Both the position numbers and the translations under genes were made by a program. The notes beneath the pieces are model-generated. The model was given only the letters and a program-made list of their open reading frames with translations. It made no database searches and was not told the origin of the DNA. Shown one piece after another: positions 53,273 to 63,663 of a stretch of DNA of 64,000 nt. Within the stretch, counting starts at the first letter, position 1, and every line of letters begins with the position of its first letter. Location: assembly GCA_031553315.1 (NCBI GenBank), contig JAVBLT010000011.1, forward strand, positions 1 through 64,000, read 5' to 3'. The stretch is from JAVBLT01 sp031553315. GTDB lineage: Bacteria > Verrucomicrobiota > Kiritimatiellia > RFP12 > DVOR01.

Positions 53273-54605
53273 GACCACCTCGTTCAAGATAACGCCGATG
53301 CATATCGACCTCAACCATCAACGGATGGGTTTCGCCAAAATGCGCCAGAAGCTCTTCCCTCAAGCGAGTTCCTTCCGGCCCCGAATCAAGCTGTTGAGCC
53401 ACAAGCGCACAATAACGCGTATAGGCTTGCCGCTCTGGAAGAGCTTCGTCGACAGGTGAGGTGTCGAAAACAACCGCCAATACACGCTGTGCATCACTTC
53501 CGCGTGTTTGTTCGGGAATGGAGCGGACAGAGTCGCCATCCAGCACGCGAATTGATTCCTGATTTACTGCGGAAATCACATGCGGGCTATGCGTGGTGAC
53601 AATGAATTGAATTGAAGGAAACGTTTCCAGCAACAGCGGTAAAATCTGTTGTTGCCACGCAGGGTGAAGGTGAAGCTCAACTTCATCGATTAAAATGATT
53701 CCCGGTGTATCTTGCAAGACGTTTTCCGAAACATCCGCATTCAATTGCCAACAACGATAGGCGATATCGGCAACGACGCCCAAGGTGATTTTCACACCGG
53801 CGCTCAATCCTGAAAGGCGGACGCGGAAATTATTATGATTGTCTTTTACTGTCAATGTGTCGTGTGCGGAGTCAAACCCCAGATCAGAAGCTCCGGCAGG
53901 GGCAAGAATGCGATCCACGGCGTTATGAACAATATTCCAGGCATTTTCATAAACGTGAATTTTTCGTTCGTCGTGCGATTCGCCGCGATCGCGCTTTGTC
54001 CGCTCCTCAAAAAGAACGCGTTGCACCTTATAGAGCCAATAGGCAGCCTCGCTGTACCCTGAAGCAGGGTTCATTGATTCCGCATATCCATAGATACGGG
54101 AACGTGAAAAAATGGCATGCTTCCGCCCGGCTGTTAAATTCGTAAGCGGTCCAAGGCGGTTCTCACCGTAATAAGCGAGGATGGGATAAAGCGAATTCTG
54201 AGTCGGTCGGTCACGAAGTGTTTCGGCATAGGTGATTAACGGACGTGCGTCACGAATGGTGGTTGTGGGTTTTTTAAGGGAGGCCGTCAACGCACGCCGA
54301 ATGTGATGGTTGGCGTTCTCCCAAAAGAGCAAAGCTTCAAGAGCGGCATTACCGAGTTTTTCATCTTTCCCCGAAGGCATGGTCGTCATCTGACAATCAG
54401 AAACTGAAAATCCGGAACCTGATGAATGAGGCATTCGAGAGATAAACGGCCCTAACGCAATGCCAATGGCATCAAGAACGGTTGTTTTACCTTCACCGTT
54501 TTTGGCGACAAACACGGTTAATCGATTTCCAGGCGAGTTGCAAAAACGAATCGCCAAGTCGGAAAACCGGCGAACGTTATAAAGGCGGAGAGATTCAATG
54601 TACAT
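53265..54605 (-). CDS. AAA ATPase of a Septu-like defence pair (PtuA-like)
   Basis: 446 residues. RecF/SMC-type N-terminus LRLYNVRRFSDL, Walker A AKNGEGKTT (35-42), a central helical insertion, then LSAGVKITLGVVADI and Walker B with D-loop GIILIDEVELHLHPAW followed by TTHSPHVISA (about residues 300-345). The overall pattern is that of OLD/PtuA-like ATPases without a C-terminal TOPRIM domain. With the overlapping HNH gene it forms the two-gene ATPase/nuclease layout of Septu. No reverse transcriptase or ncRNA is present, so it is not a retron. GC is lower than the neighbours. Confidence 0.87.
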   Translation of the reverse strand: MYIESLRLYNVRRFSDLAIRFCNSPGNRLTVFVAKNGEGKTTVLDAIGIALGPFISRMPHSSGSGFSVSDCQMTTMPSGKDEKLGNAALEALLFWENANHHIRRALTASLKKPTTTIRDARPLITYAETLRDRPTQNSLYPILAYYGENRLGPLTNLTAGRKHAIFSRSRIYGYAESMNPASGYSEAAYWLYKVQRVLFEERTKRDRGESHDERKIHVYENAWNIVHNAVDRILAPAGASDLGFDSAHDTLTVKDNHNNFRVRLSGLSAGVKITLGVVADIAYRCWQLNADVSENVLQDTPGIILIDEVELHLHPAWQQQILPLLLETFPSIQFIVTTHSPHVISAVNQESIRVLDGDSVRSIPEQTRGSDAQRVLAVVFDTSPVDEALPERQAYTRYCALVAQQLDSGPEGTRLREELLAHFGETHPLMVEVDMHRRYLERGGHA

Positions 54606-54614
54606 AAAAACTCC

Positions 54615-55721
54615 TTATGTTACTTCGCGGTAAACGGCCAGGGTCTTTTCCACCATCCGGTCAAGGGAGAAGTTTTCGAGGATATAGTCGCGCAGGCCGG
54701 TCATGTGGGGAATCTCGGCGCGGGCGGTCAGGATGGCGTTGGCCAGCGCCTCGACGTCTCCCGGAGGAACCAGCCAGCCCACGCCGGGTTTGACGATGTC
54801 GAGCACGCCGCCGTGGCGGGAGGCAATGACCGGGCGGTTCATGGCAATCGCTTCGGCCACGTTGCGCCCGAACGATTCGGGCGTGCCCACCGTGCTGGAG
54901 ACGACGACGTCGGCCAGCGCATACAGCTCGGGAACCTTGGTCTGGCTGCCGGTGAAAATCACCTGGCCCGCAATGCCGCGATCGGCGGCCAGCTTTTTAA
55001 GCCCGGCGGCGTAATCCGCTTTGCCGTCTTGCGCGCCGCCAACGACGACGGCGGTGAGGGAGGACCAGGCGGGCGCAAGCTCGGCAATGGCTTTGATGAG
55101 CACATCGTAGCCCTTCCATGCGGTGATGCGGCCCACGGCCATGACCACGAATTTCCCCGAAAGGCGGTGCGTTTCACGAAAATCGGCCATGAAGGCGGCG
55201 TCAAGCCGCTGGGGGTTGAAGAAACCGAGATCAATCCCGCGGTGTATCAGGCGGATTTTCGATTCGGGGGTGCCGTAGCTGCGGGTCACGTAATCCATGT
55301 TGGCCCGGCTCACGCAAATCACCCGGTCGGCTTCGGTCATGACGCGGCTGTAGCGGCTGACGCTGTTCATGCCGTGGACGGTGCTCACAACGGGAATCTT
55401 CAGCCGCCGGTTGGCCGCGCGGACAAGCCAGGCGGGCACGCGGCTGCGCACGTGGATCACGTCGGGCCTGATCCGGCGCAGCGTGCGCGCCAATTGCCAG
55501 GCGCGGAAAAAAAAGGTCAGGGGATTCTTCGATTTCACGCCAAGGGTGATATGGCGGCCCCCGTCTTCCACAATCCGGGCGGCAAACGTGCCGCCTGAGG
55601 AGATCACAATGCTTTCATGGCCGCGCCGAGCATACTCGCGGTTGCTCTCATAGGCGCCGCGCTCCACGCCGCCATCGTTGAGGGCGGGAAGAATTTGAAC
55701 GATGCGAAGCGGTTTGTCCAT
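54615..55721 (-). CDS. Glycosyltransferase family 4 protein
   Basis: 368 residues. GT-B fold: N-terminal PALNDGGVERGAYES and HVRSRVPAWL, C-terminal VGRITAWKGYDVLIKAIAEL and the donor-binding E-x7-E motif in PESFGRNVAEAIAMNRPVIA. Such retaining enzymes add hexoses to lipid or glycan acceptors. It is clustered with a nucleotide-sugar dehydrogenase and an MsbA-like transporter, which suggests surface glycan assembly. It starts 3 nt after the dehydrogenase stop. Confidence 0.93.
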   Translation of the reverse strand: MDKPLRIVQILPALNDGGVERGAYESNREYARRGHESIVISSGGTFAARIVEDGGRHITLGVKSKNPLTFFFRAWQLARTLRRIRPDVIHVRSRVPAWLVRAANRRLKIPVVSTVHGMNSVSRYSRVMTEADRVICVSRANMDYVTRSYGTPESKIRLIHRGIDLGFFNPQRLDAAFMADFRETHRLSGKFVVMAVGRITAWKGYDVLIKAIAELAPAWSSLTAVVVGGAQDGKADYAAGLKKLAADRGIAGQVIFTGSQTKVPELYALADVVVSSTVGTPESFGRNVAEAIAMNRPVIASRHGGVLDIVKPGVGWLVPPGDVEALANAILTARAEIPHMTGLRDYILENFSLDRMVEKTLAVYREVT

Positions 55722-55724
55722 GGG

Positions 55725-56939
55725 TTATGCCTTCCAGAGCTGCCCCAGGCGGGTGCAGACGTTGGCCATTGCATTTCGGGTGTCGACGATCAGGTCGGCC
55801 CATTCGGCAAGCTGGGCGTGGCAGATGTCCTGATGCGCGGCGCAGATCACCACGCAATCGTAATCCTGAACGATCTCTTTTTTCCAGGCGACGGAGGGCT
55901 TTCCCGCAAGCGCCGGATAGTCTCGGGCCGGGCGGATGACAAGCCGGCGCGGGTCATGGTAATCCACGCGGGCGCCGAGCCGGAGGAGTTTTTCCATAAG
56001 GCTGTAAACGGGGGTTTCACATGCATCGACCCCCAGGATGAGAATCGCGCTGCCTTTGACGGATTTGCAGCGGTCGTTGAGCGCCTCGGCCACTTTATCG
56101 ACGACCCGATCGGGCATGGCGGTGTTGATTTCACCGGCGAGCTCAATGAGCCGGGCGCTCCGGCCAAGGGAAAAGAGGGGGGGGGGAAGGAAACCGGGAT
56201 AAAAGGGCATGAAGCCGGAGGGGTTTGTTTTGGCGGCTTCGATGACTTCCCAAATGTCGATCCCCATCGCCTGGTAGACGGTTTTAAGCTCGTTGACCAT
56301 GGCGATGTTGACGCTTTGGAAGATGTTTTCGATGAGCCTGGCCGCTTCGGCCGCGCGGCAGGAGCTCACCGGCACGAGGGTGTGAGCGATGAGGCTGTAG
56401 AGCTCCATCGTTTTTTCAAGGCAGGCGGGTGTGTAACCGCCGATAATCACGGGAATGGAGGCGCCCGCGGGCTCTTCGCGCCCGGGAGAGAAGGCGAGGT
56501 GGAATTCGAGACCGGCTTTGAGGCCGGAGCCTTCTTCGAGCGCGGCGCGCAGGCGGGTTTCCGTGGCGCCGGGGGAAGGCGCCGATTCAAGCACAACGAG
56601 GGTGCCGCGCCGGAGATGAGGGGCAATGGATTTGCCTGCCGCGATAATGGGCGAAAGATCGGGCTCGCGGTTGCCGCAGAGCGGAGCCTGCACGCAGATG
56701 ACGACGGCATCGAGGCCTTGGATGCGGGAAAAATCATCGGTCGCCGTGAAGCGGCCGCGCCTGATCTCCTCGGTGATCGCTTCTTCCGTGATGTGAGCGA
56801 TGTAGGATTGGCCGTCGAGCAAGGCTTTGACTTTGCCGGAATCGGCATCAATGCCGGTGACTGCCGCTCCGGATCCGGCAAACTGAAGGGAAAGCGGCAA
56901 TCCCGCGCGATCCAAACCGACGATGGCAATTTTTTTCAT
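55725..56939 (-). CDS. UDP-sugar dehydrogenase-like protein lacking the catalytic cysteine loop
   Basis: 404 residues from ATG 56939; the longer form from 57005 overlaps the upstream gene. The N-terminal NAD domain (KKIAIVGLDRAGLPLSLQF), VICVQAPL, LESAPSPGATE and the central helix FQSVNIAMVNELKTVYQ match WbpA/WecC-type UDP-N-acetyl hexosamine dehydrogenases. Where these have GPGxGGHCIPxDP followed by about a dozen residues, this protein reads PFYPGFLPPPLFSLGRSARL and returns to the family at IELAGEIN. The catalytic Cys loop and about 13 residues are missing, although the frame is kept. A run of ten G lies in the gap. It may be inactive, altered or mis-sequenced here. Confidence 0.8.
   Translation of the reverse strand: MKKIAIVGLDRAGLPLSLQFAGSGAAVTGIDADSGKVKALLDGQSYIAHITEEAITEEIRRGRFTATDDFSRIQGLDAVVICVQAPLCGNREPDLSPIIAAGKSIAPHLRRGTLVVLESAPSPGATETRLRAALEEGSGLKAGLEFHLAFSPGREEPAGASIPVIIGGYTPACLEKTMELYSLIAHTLVPVSSCRAAEAARLIENIFQSVNIAMVNELKTVYQAMGIDIWEVIEAAKTNPSGFMPFYPGFLPPPLFSLGRSARLIELAGEINTAMPDRVVDKVAEALNDRCKSVKGSAILILGVDACETPVYSLMEKLLRLGARVDYHDPRRLVIRPARDYPALAGKPSVAWKKEIVQDYDCVVICAAHQDICHAQLAEWADLIVDTRNAMANVCTRLGQLWKA
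56177..56186. repeat. (G)10 homopolymer inside the dehydrogenase gene
   Basis: Ten consecutive G on the plus strand encode the Pro-rich FLPPPLF stretch on the minus strand, just where the catalytic loop should be. Such tracts are prone to slipped-strand changes and to sequencing error. Confidence 0.9.
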
Positions 56940-56940
56940 G

Positions 56941-58670
<1,730 letters not shown>

Positions 58671-58671
<1 letters not shown>

Positions 58672-59549
58672 TACCGTTTCCGTTTTTGCTCGGCGCGGTC
58701 TTTGTCGGATTCTTTCATCACGGTGACCACGTCGTCCTGCACGGTTTTGAGGCGGTCGCTCATGGCGGTCACAGGATCCAGCATCTGGGTGGTTCCCCGG
58801 TAAATGACCTCTTTCGGAAGCGACCAGACGACGGATTTGAAGAAGATGTCGTGCGAGGCGCGGTGAAGCACGGTCACCTCGCCGTTGGGGGCCACGTCAA
58901 GGCGCGGCTCGGGGGCAAGCTCAATGAAGGATCCCAGGTTGATGGTCTCGAAATGAAGCGAGGGGTTCTCAGGCACCTCCTCGATGCGCAGAAAGAGCCA
59001 CTGCACGCTGTCGCGCGACCATTTCACAAGCGTGAACACGCGCTGCACATCGGCCTTTCCGGCAAAAATCTGCGTGGCTTTTTTGACGGTTTTCCCGGGC
59101 ACGACGCTGAAGGCCGCCGGTTTGGTTTCGTAATGCCGGCCTTGGGAGAGCAGAGAAAAGGTGATGAGGTAATCGCCGTTTTTGCTCAGGTCGAAGACTT
59201 TGTCGATCGAAACGGTGTGGGTAAACATTTCACCCGGATTGAGGGTGACGCCCCGATCAAAAATCTTCATTTCCGCGAAGGGAGCGATCTCCGTGCTCGA
59301 ATTGCGGTGGGTCACCTCGAGCGTCAACACCTCCGGGCGGCCGGTTTCATTGAATGAAATCCGGCGGCCGGAATTGTTGAGGACCTTGATTTTTACCGGA
59401 ACCGCTTCGCCCGCCACATAGGTTTTGGCGGCGATCTGCAACGTCAGCGTGACGGCTTCAATGCTCTCCTGCGCGAACCCGGCCAGGGGGCGCGCCGCAA
59501 TGAGCATGACCAGCGCGGCGGCGGCGAAACGTGTTCTCGGCATAATCAT
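58671..59549 (-). CDS. Secreted protein with BsuPI/Ig-like N-terminal domain
   Basis: 292 residues from ATG 59549 (GGAGG 4 nt upstream); 59543 is an alternative. A signal peptide (ALVMLIAARPLAGFA) precedes a beta-sandwich domain of about 110 residues (VTLTLQIAAKTYVAGEAVPVKIKVLNNSG...LNPGEMFTHTV...GDYLITFSL) similar to intracellular protease-inhibitor/BsuPI-like folds. The remainder, ending KDRAEQKRKR, is not recognised. It is co-transcribed with the exporter. Its function is unknown. Confidence 0.75.
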
Positions 59550-59560
59550 AAGGCCTCCGG

Positions 59561-61138
59561 TTAAATCACGGCGCACACCGCCGATTCAGCTTCAATCTCG
59601 GCCGCGATGGTGTCGAGCAAGGCGGCTTCGACCGCTTCGCTGACTTTGAGGATTGCCAGCGAACGGCCGCTCTGAGCGTCGTGGGGGTTGCGCATGTCTT
59701 CAATATTGATACCCGCTTTGGCAAGCAGGCGGCTGATCACCGCGATCACGCCGGGGCGATCCTTGTAAAGGAAGAAGAGGGTGGCTCCGGTGGGCTCGAA
59801 GTAGAGGCGGTCGAATTCGTCGATGCGCGAAACCATCTTGATGTGTTCGGTGATGGTGCCGCGCAGGCTGACGCGTTTGAGGGTGTTGTCGGGGTTCTCG
59901 CAAATGAGGTCGATCGTGATGGAGCTGTCGAAGCCCTTGCCGGCGGCGGCATCGCGGTTGACGTACTCGATCCCCATGTCTTTCAGGAAGGCCCGGGCGG
60001 CCTTGCTGTCGTTGTAGCGGTCGAAATCGGGGCTCAGGCCCGCCGTGAGCTGCACGAGGAGCCAGTCGGCGAAGGGCGCGAGCTGACCGTAGAAGCTGGT
60101 TTCGATCATCTTGACGGGCTTGCGGGGGCCGGCAAGGTTGCGGACGAGGCGGGCGAGGTCGTAGGCGAGCTCGCAATAGGCCTTGTCGAGACCGTCGGGG
60201 ATATCGCGGTTGACGATAAAGGCGGTGATGCCCTTTTCATCGAGGCTGATGAGCTCTTCGGCGGCGCGGCGCGCGGCCACGAAGTTGGCCTCTTCGGTGT
60301 TGGCGCCCAGGTGAGGGAGCATGAGGTCGGCGATATCGGCGACGGTTTTGGGACCGGCTTCGTCTTTGGGGTACACGTCGTTGAGGAAGCGAAGCTTCTT
60401 TTCAGCCTTGAGGGCGCGAAGAGCGGCTTCGTCGATAATGCCGTCGCGGGCGCAGTTGACGAGGGTGGCGCCGGGTTTCATCATGCCCAGGAGCTCGGCG
60501 CTGACGAAGCCCCGGGTGTTGGAACCGCCGGGGATGTGAAGCGTCACATAATCGCATTCGGAGAAAATGGCTTCGAGCGAGGCGCTTTCAATGCCCATCT
60601 CTCGGATGCGGTCGCTGGAGATCATCGGGTCGTAACCCAGAATGCGGCATTCGAACCCCGAGAGGCGGCGCGCCACGAGGCGGCCGATGTTGCCCAGACC
60701 GATGATGCCGACGGTTTTTCCGGTGACTTCGCGGCCCATGTAGTTTTTCTTTTCCCAGCCGCCGGCGCGGGTGGTGGTGTCGGCGGCGACAATGTGGCGG
60801 GCATCGGCCAGCATCATGGCCACGACCTCTTCGGCCACGGCATTGGCATTGGCGCCGGGCGTGTTCATCACGTCGACCCCGCGCTTGCGGGCATGCTTGA
60901 TATCGATCGTGTCGTAACCGGCGCCGGCCCGCACCACGACCTTCAGCTGCGAAAGCGCGTCGATTGCGGCGGCGGAGACCTTTTCGCTGCGCACGATGAG
61001 GGCGTAGGCGTCGGGGTGGTTTTGCAGAAGCTCGTCAAAAGGGGTTTTGGCGTCCTGAACAACCTGATAGTTGCCATTGGCTCGAAGCAGATCCGCGGCG
61101 ATCGTGTCGAGTTTCGTCGGAATAAGAACCTTTTTCAT
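59561..61138 (-). CDS. serA: D-3-phosphoglycerate dehydrogenase
   Basis: 525 residues, the length of long-form SerA. ATG 61138 is the start: the open frame runs upstream to 62311, but that would cross the tandem promoter and oppose two genes. VVRAGAGYDTIDI, the NAD motif GIIGLGNIGRLVA, NCARDGIIDEAAL, LPHLGANTEEA and a C-terminal ACT domain (LFFLYKDRPGVIAVISRLLAKAGINI) with an intervening ASB domain are clear. It starts the phosphorylated serine pathway and is likely serine-inhibited through ACT. Confidence 0.95.
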   Translation of the reverse strand: MKKVLIPTKLDTIAADLLRANGNYQVVQDAKTPFDELLQNHPDAYALIVRSEKVSAAAIDALSQLKVVVRAGAGYDTIDIKHARKRGVDVMNTPGANANAVAEEVVAMMLADARHIVAADTTTRAGGWEKKNYMGREVTGKTVGIIGLGNIGRLVARRLSGFECRILGYDPMISSDRIREMGIESASLEAIFSECDYVTLHIPGGSNTRGFVSAELLGMMKPGATLVNCARDGIIDEAALRALKAEKKLRFLNDVYPKDEAGPKTVADIADLMLPHLGANTEEANFVAARRAAEELISLDEKGITAFIVNRDIPDGLDKAYCELAYDLARLVRNLAGPRKPVKMIETSFYGQLAPFADWLLVQLTAGLSPDFDRYNDSKAARAFLKDMGIEYVNRDAAAGKGFDSSITIDLICENPDNTLKRVSLRGTITEHIKMVSRIDEFDRLYFEPTGATLFFLYKDRPGVIAVISRLLAKAGINIEDMRNPHDAQSGRSLAILKVSEAVEAALLDTIAAEIEAESAVCAVI

Positions 61139-61187
61139 CTTCAACTTTTCCTCAATGTCTGCTAAACTGTGGGCATTTGTGATTGAT

Positions 61188-61216
61188 AGTGTACCGAAAC
61201 TTCCCCCGAGACGCAA
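61188..61216 (-). promoter_or_regulatory. Promoter of serA
   Basis: On the minus strand, TTGCGT (61211-61216) and TACACT (61188-61193) are spaced 17 bp apart, 50 nt upstream of ATG 61138. The same TACACT -10 box is used before asd. Confidence 0.6.
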
Positions 61217-61249
61217 GCTCCAACCGCGCCGGGTTGAAAGGCCACCCCC

Positions 61250-62242
61250 ATGAAAACGCACCTCTTGCTCATCGCCGCGCTCACACTGACCGCCCCCGCC
61301 ATGGCGTATTACCCTGATACGGGCGACGGCAAAAACCCCGCCGAACGCATGCTCACCACCGATCCCCTCGAAGTGGAGCGCAAAGAATCCTCCTTCTGGT
61401 GGCGCCCCTCCGAAAAAACCCCCGAGGCCCAGCTTGCCCGCGCCCGCGCCTACGAAGCCGAAGGCCGCCTGCGCAAAGCCCGCAACGCCTACAACGACCT
61501 CGTCCACGAATGGCACAGCTCCCCCCAAGCCGTCACCGCCCAGCTCGCCATCGCCTCCATCTACGAAAAACAGGAAGCCTGGCAAGACGCCTACGACGAA
61601 AACATCTACCTCCTCGCCCACTTCTCCGGGCAGTTTCCCCTTGAGCCCGTTCTCGACAAAACCTTCCGCCTCGCCAACCTCCTCGCCGAGAACAACCGCG
61701 GCTGGTTCGGCATCGACCTCAGCGGCCCCACCGCCCTGCGCCAGAACTACGAGCGCATCCTCCACTTCGCCCCCCGCTGGTCGCGCGCGGCCGAAACGCT
61801 CCTGCGCATCGGCGCGCTTTACGAGGCCGAAGGCTACTACACCCGCGCATTCAACACCTACGTCAAAATCCTCGTCTCCTTCAGCGACACCCCCCTGCGC
61901 AACGACGTGGTCTACCGCAGCAACGAAACCCTCCTCAAAATGGCCCGCAATGAATCGCAAGACAGCGAAAAGCTCCGCGAATGCGAGAACCTCATCGCCC
62001 TCTCCATCCGCAACAACCCCCTTCACCCCAGCGTGCCCCTGTTCGAATCCTGGAAAGAAGAAATCAACGCCATGCGCAGAACGCTTGCTTATTCCCAGGC
62101 AAAGTTTTATGATACCCGCCAGCACAGCATAGACGCCGCCCGCAGAGCCTACCGCAAATTTTTGCTCGACTTCCCCTCCGCCCCCCAGGCCCAGGAAGTC
62201 AACGCCCGCCTCATCGAGCTCGACCGCGCCGCCGTCAAATAA
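61250..62242 (+). CDS. Secreted TPR protein (BamD/YbgF-like)
   Basis: 330 residues with a signal peptide (LLLIAALTLTAPAMA) and no lipobox Cys at the cleavage site. TPR-like repeats run from about residue 58 to the end (AQLARARAYEAEGRLRKARNAYNDLVHEW..., AIASIYEKQEAWQDAYDENIYLLAHF, LRIGALYEAEGYYTRAFNTYVKIL). The last segment ARRAYRKFLLDFPSAPQAQEVNARL is BamD-like. It probably acts in outer-membrane biogenesis or envelope assembly. It is 13 nt before lptE, with which it seems to form a unit. Confidence 0.82.
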   Translation: MKTHLLLIAALTLTAPAMAYYPDTGDGKNPAERMLTTDPLEVERKESSFWWRPSEKTPEAQLARARAYEAEGRLRKARNAYNDLVHEWHSSPQAVTAQLAIASIYEKQEAWQDAYDENIYLLAHFSGQFPLEPVLDKTFRLANLLAENNRGWFGIDLSGPTALRQNYERILHFAPRWSRAAETLLRIGALYEAEGYYTRAFNTYVKILVSFSDTPLRNDVVYRSNETLLKMARNESQDSEKLRECENLIALSIRNNPLHPSVPLFESWKEEINAMRRTLAYSQAKFYDTRQHSIDAARRAYRKFLLDFPSAPQAQEVNARLIELDRAAVK

Positions 62243-62255
62243 GGAGTAACGCCGC

Positions 62256-62804
62256 ATGAAGCCCACCCGCCCCGCCCGCCAGTTCGCACCGGCCGCCCTG
62301 TTCGCCCTCACGCTCGCCCTCGGCGGCTGCGGGCACTACAAAATGGGCGGCACCGTGCCCCAAACCATGCGCAACGTGAGCGTTCCCGTTTTCGCCAACG
62401 ACACCGAACACGCCGAAGTCGGCCGCGTGGTCACCAAAGCCATCCGCGAAAAAATGATCAACCAGGGCGCCTTCTCCATCGTGCCCGATCAAGCCGCCGG
62501 CCTTCGCGTGCAAGGCGCGGTCAGCAACTACAGCGGCGGATCCGTGCGCTACGACCGGAACCACAGCACCAGCGTCGACGAATACCGCATGAGCCTCACC
62601 GTCACCATCGACCTCGTGGAGCCCGCCACCGGCAACATCCTCCTCGGCGGGCGGCGCATCACCGGCGCCACCACCTTCATCACCCGCGGCGACTACCTCA
62701 CCGGCATGCAAGACGCCCTCCCCCGCGCCGCCGACGACATCGCCCGCCAAGTCATCGACCTCATCCAGGGCCTCAACCCCGCCGGAGAAGAAATCGCCCA
62801 ATGA
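62256..62804 (+). CDS. lptE: LptE-like LPS-assembly lipoprotein
   Basis: 182 residues with AAGGAG upstream. Lipoprotein signal with lipobox LALGGC (Cys about residue 25), then GHYKMGGTVPQTMRNVSVPVFANDTEHAEVG, the pattern of LptE/RlpB-type proteins (YxxGG...ixipxfxN.t...g). LptE plugs LptD in the outer membrane for LPS insertion. This is the clearest evidence in the window for an outer membrane with LPS transport. No lptD is adjacent. Confidence 0.88.
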   Translation: MKPTRPARQFAPAALFALTLALGGCGHYKMGGTVPQTMRNVSVPVFANDTEHAEVGRVVTKAIREKMINQGAFSIVPDQAAGLRVQGAVSNYSGGSVRYDRNHSTSVDEYRMSLTVTIDLVEPATGNILLGGRRITGATTFITRGDYLTGMQDALPRAADDIARQVIDLIQGLNPAGEEIAQ

Positions 62805-62854
62805 GTTTTTCATTGCCTTAAAGACGCTTTTTTGTTATTCTTTTCGGCGTTTTC

Positions 62855-62931
62855 GCGACTGTAGCTCAATTGGATAGAGTATTGGCCTCCGAAGCCAAGG
62901 GTTGTGGGTTCGATCCCCGCCAGTCGCACCA
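62855..62931 (+). tRNA. tRNA-Arg (CCG)
   Basis: A complete cloverleaf of 77 nt: acceptor GCGACTG/CAGTCGC, D arm with AGCTCAATTGGATAGAGT, anticodon loop CTCCGAA (anticodon CCG) on the stem TTGGC/GCCAA, and T arm GGGTTCGATCCCC. The CCA tail is encoded at 62929-62931. It decodes CGG arginine codons. Confidence 0.95.
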
Positions 62932-62956
62932 TGAATACCGTAACAAGGCGGCCCCC

Positions 62957-63661
62957 ATGAAAAAAACAACCCTTTTCACCCGCGGCATCTTTGCCGAAAA
63001 CCCCACCTTCCGCCTTCTGCTCGGCATGTGCCCCACCCTCGCCGTGACAACCTCGCTTGAAAACGCCCTGGGCATGGGCGCGGCCGCGACCTTCGTACTC
63101 GTCTGCTCCAACGGCGCGATCTCGCTTCTTCGCGCCCTCATCCCCGCCGCCGTGCGCATTCCCAGCTACATCGTCGTCATCGCCACCTTCGTTTCCGCCA
63201 TCGAGCTTTTAATGCAAGCCTACCTCCCCGCGCTGGCCGCAAGCCTGGGCATTTTCATTCCCCTCATCGTAGTCAACTGCATCATCCTGGGCCGCGCCGA
63301 AGCCTTCGCCTCCAAAAACACCGTCGGCGACAGCATCCTCGACGGCCTCGGAATGGGCGCCGGCTTCACGCTCTCCCTCGCCCTCATCGCCTCCGTGCGC
63401 GAGCTCATCGGCAACGGCACGCTCACCCTTTGGGGCAAAATCGCCGTGACCACCCCGATCACAGGCTCCACCCTCTTCATTCTTCCCGCAGGCGGATTCA
63501 TCACGCTGGGGCTCCTCCTCGCCGCCATCAACCACATCCAGGCGCGCCGCGCCCTCAAGCGCGGAGAACCGCCCCCCCCCCCGCCACCCTCGACTGCCGC
63601 CACTGCATCCTGTGCGATTTCGGCAAAAAAAGCTCCCAAAACGGCACTTTTTCACCGGTGA
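62957..63661 (+). CDS. rnfE: Electron transport complex subunit RnfE/RsxE (probable 3' frameshift)
   Basis: 234 residues from ATG 62957 as read here. The first 205 or so residues are a six-helix RnfE/NqrD-family protein (LLLGMCPTLAVTTSLENALGMGAAATFVLVCSN, RAEAFASKNTVGDSILDGLGMGAGFTLSL). Rnf complexes couple ferredoxin:NAD oxidoreduction to ion pumping. After a run of 11 C (63572-63582) the frame continues as a Pro/Ala/Ser/Lys tail. The -1 frame instead gives PPPATLDCRHCILCDFG and stops at 63666; that tail looks more coding-like and contains a C-x2-C-x2-C motif. One extra C would restore it. The other Rnf genes must lie elsewhere; only this subunit is here. Confidence 0.88.
   Translation: MKKTTLFTRGIFAENPTFRLLLGMCPTLAVTTSLENALGMGAAATFVLVCSNGAISLLRALIPAAVRIPSYIVVIATFVSAIELLMQAYLPALAASLGIFIPLIVVNCIILGRAEAFASKNTVGDSILDGLGMGAGFTLSLALIASVRELIGNGTLTLWGKIAVTTPITGSTLFILPAGGFITLGLLLAAINHIQARRALKRGEPPPPPPPSTAATASCAISAKKAPKTALFHR
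63572..63582 (+). repeat. (C)11 homopolymer in the rnfE 3' end
   Basis: Eleven consecutive C within codons for Pro. A change of one base would switch the last 26 or so residues between a non-cysteine tail and a Cys-rich tail. Confidence 0.9.
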
Positions 63662-63663
63662 AA
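63650..63663. other. Perfect 14-bp palindrome TTTCACCGGTGAAA
   Basis: A perfectly self-complementary 14-mer without a loop overlaps the rnfE stop codon. It is followed by A-rich rather than T-rich sequence, so it is not a normal terminator. It may be an operator for the HU gene promoter 40 bp downstream, or chance. Confidence 0.35.

Noticed and set aside
52688..54605. Retron reading of the ATPase/HNH pair
   Set aside because: No reverse transcriptase or msr/msd-like RNA region is present on either side; Septu-like is the simpler call.
61139..62311. N-terminal extension of serA to 916 residues
   Set aside because: The extension runs opposite to the TPR and lptE genes and crosses the serA promoter. 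Its Gly/Val/Ala-rich sequence is typical of antisense frames in GC-rich genes.
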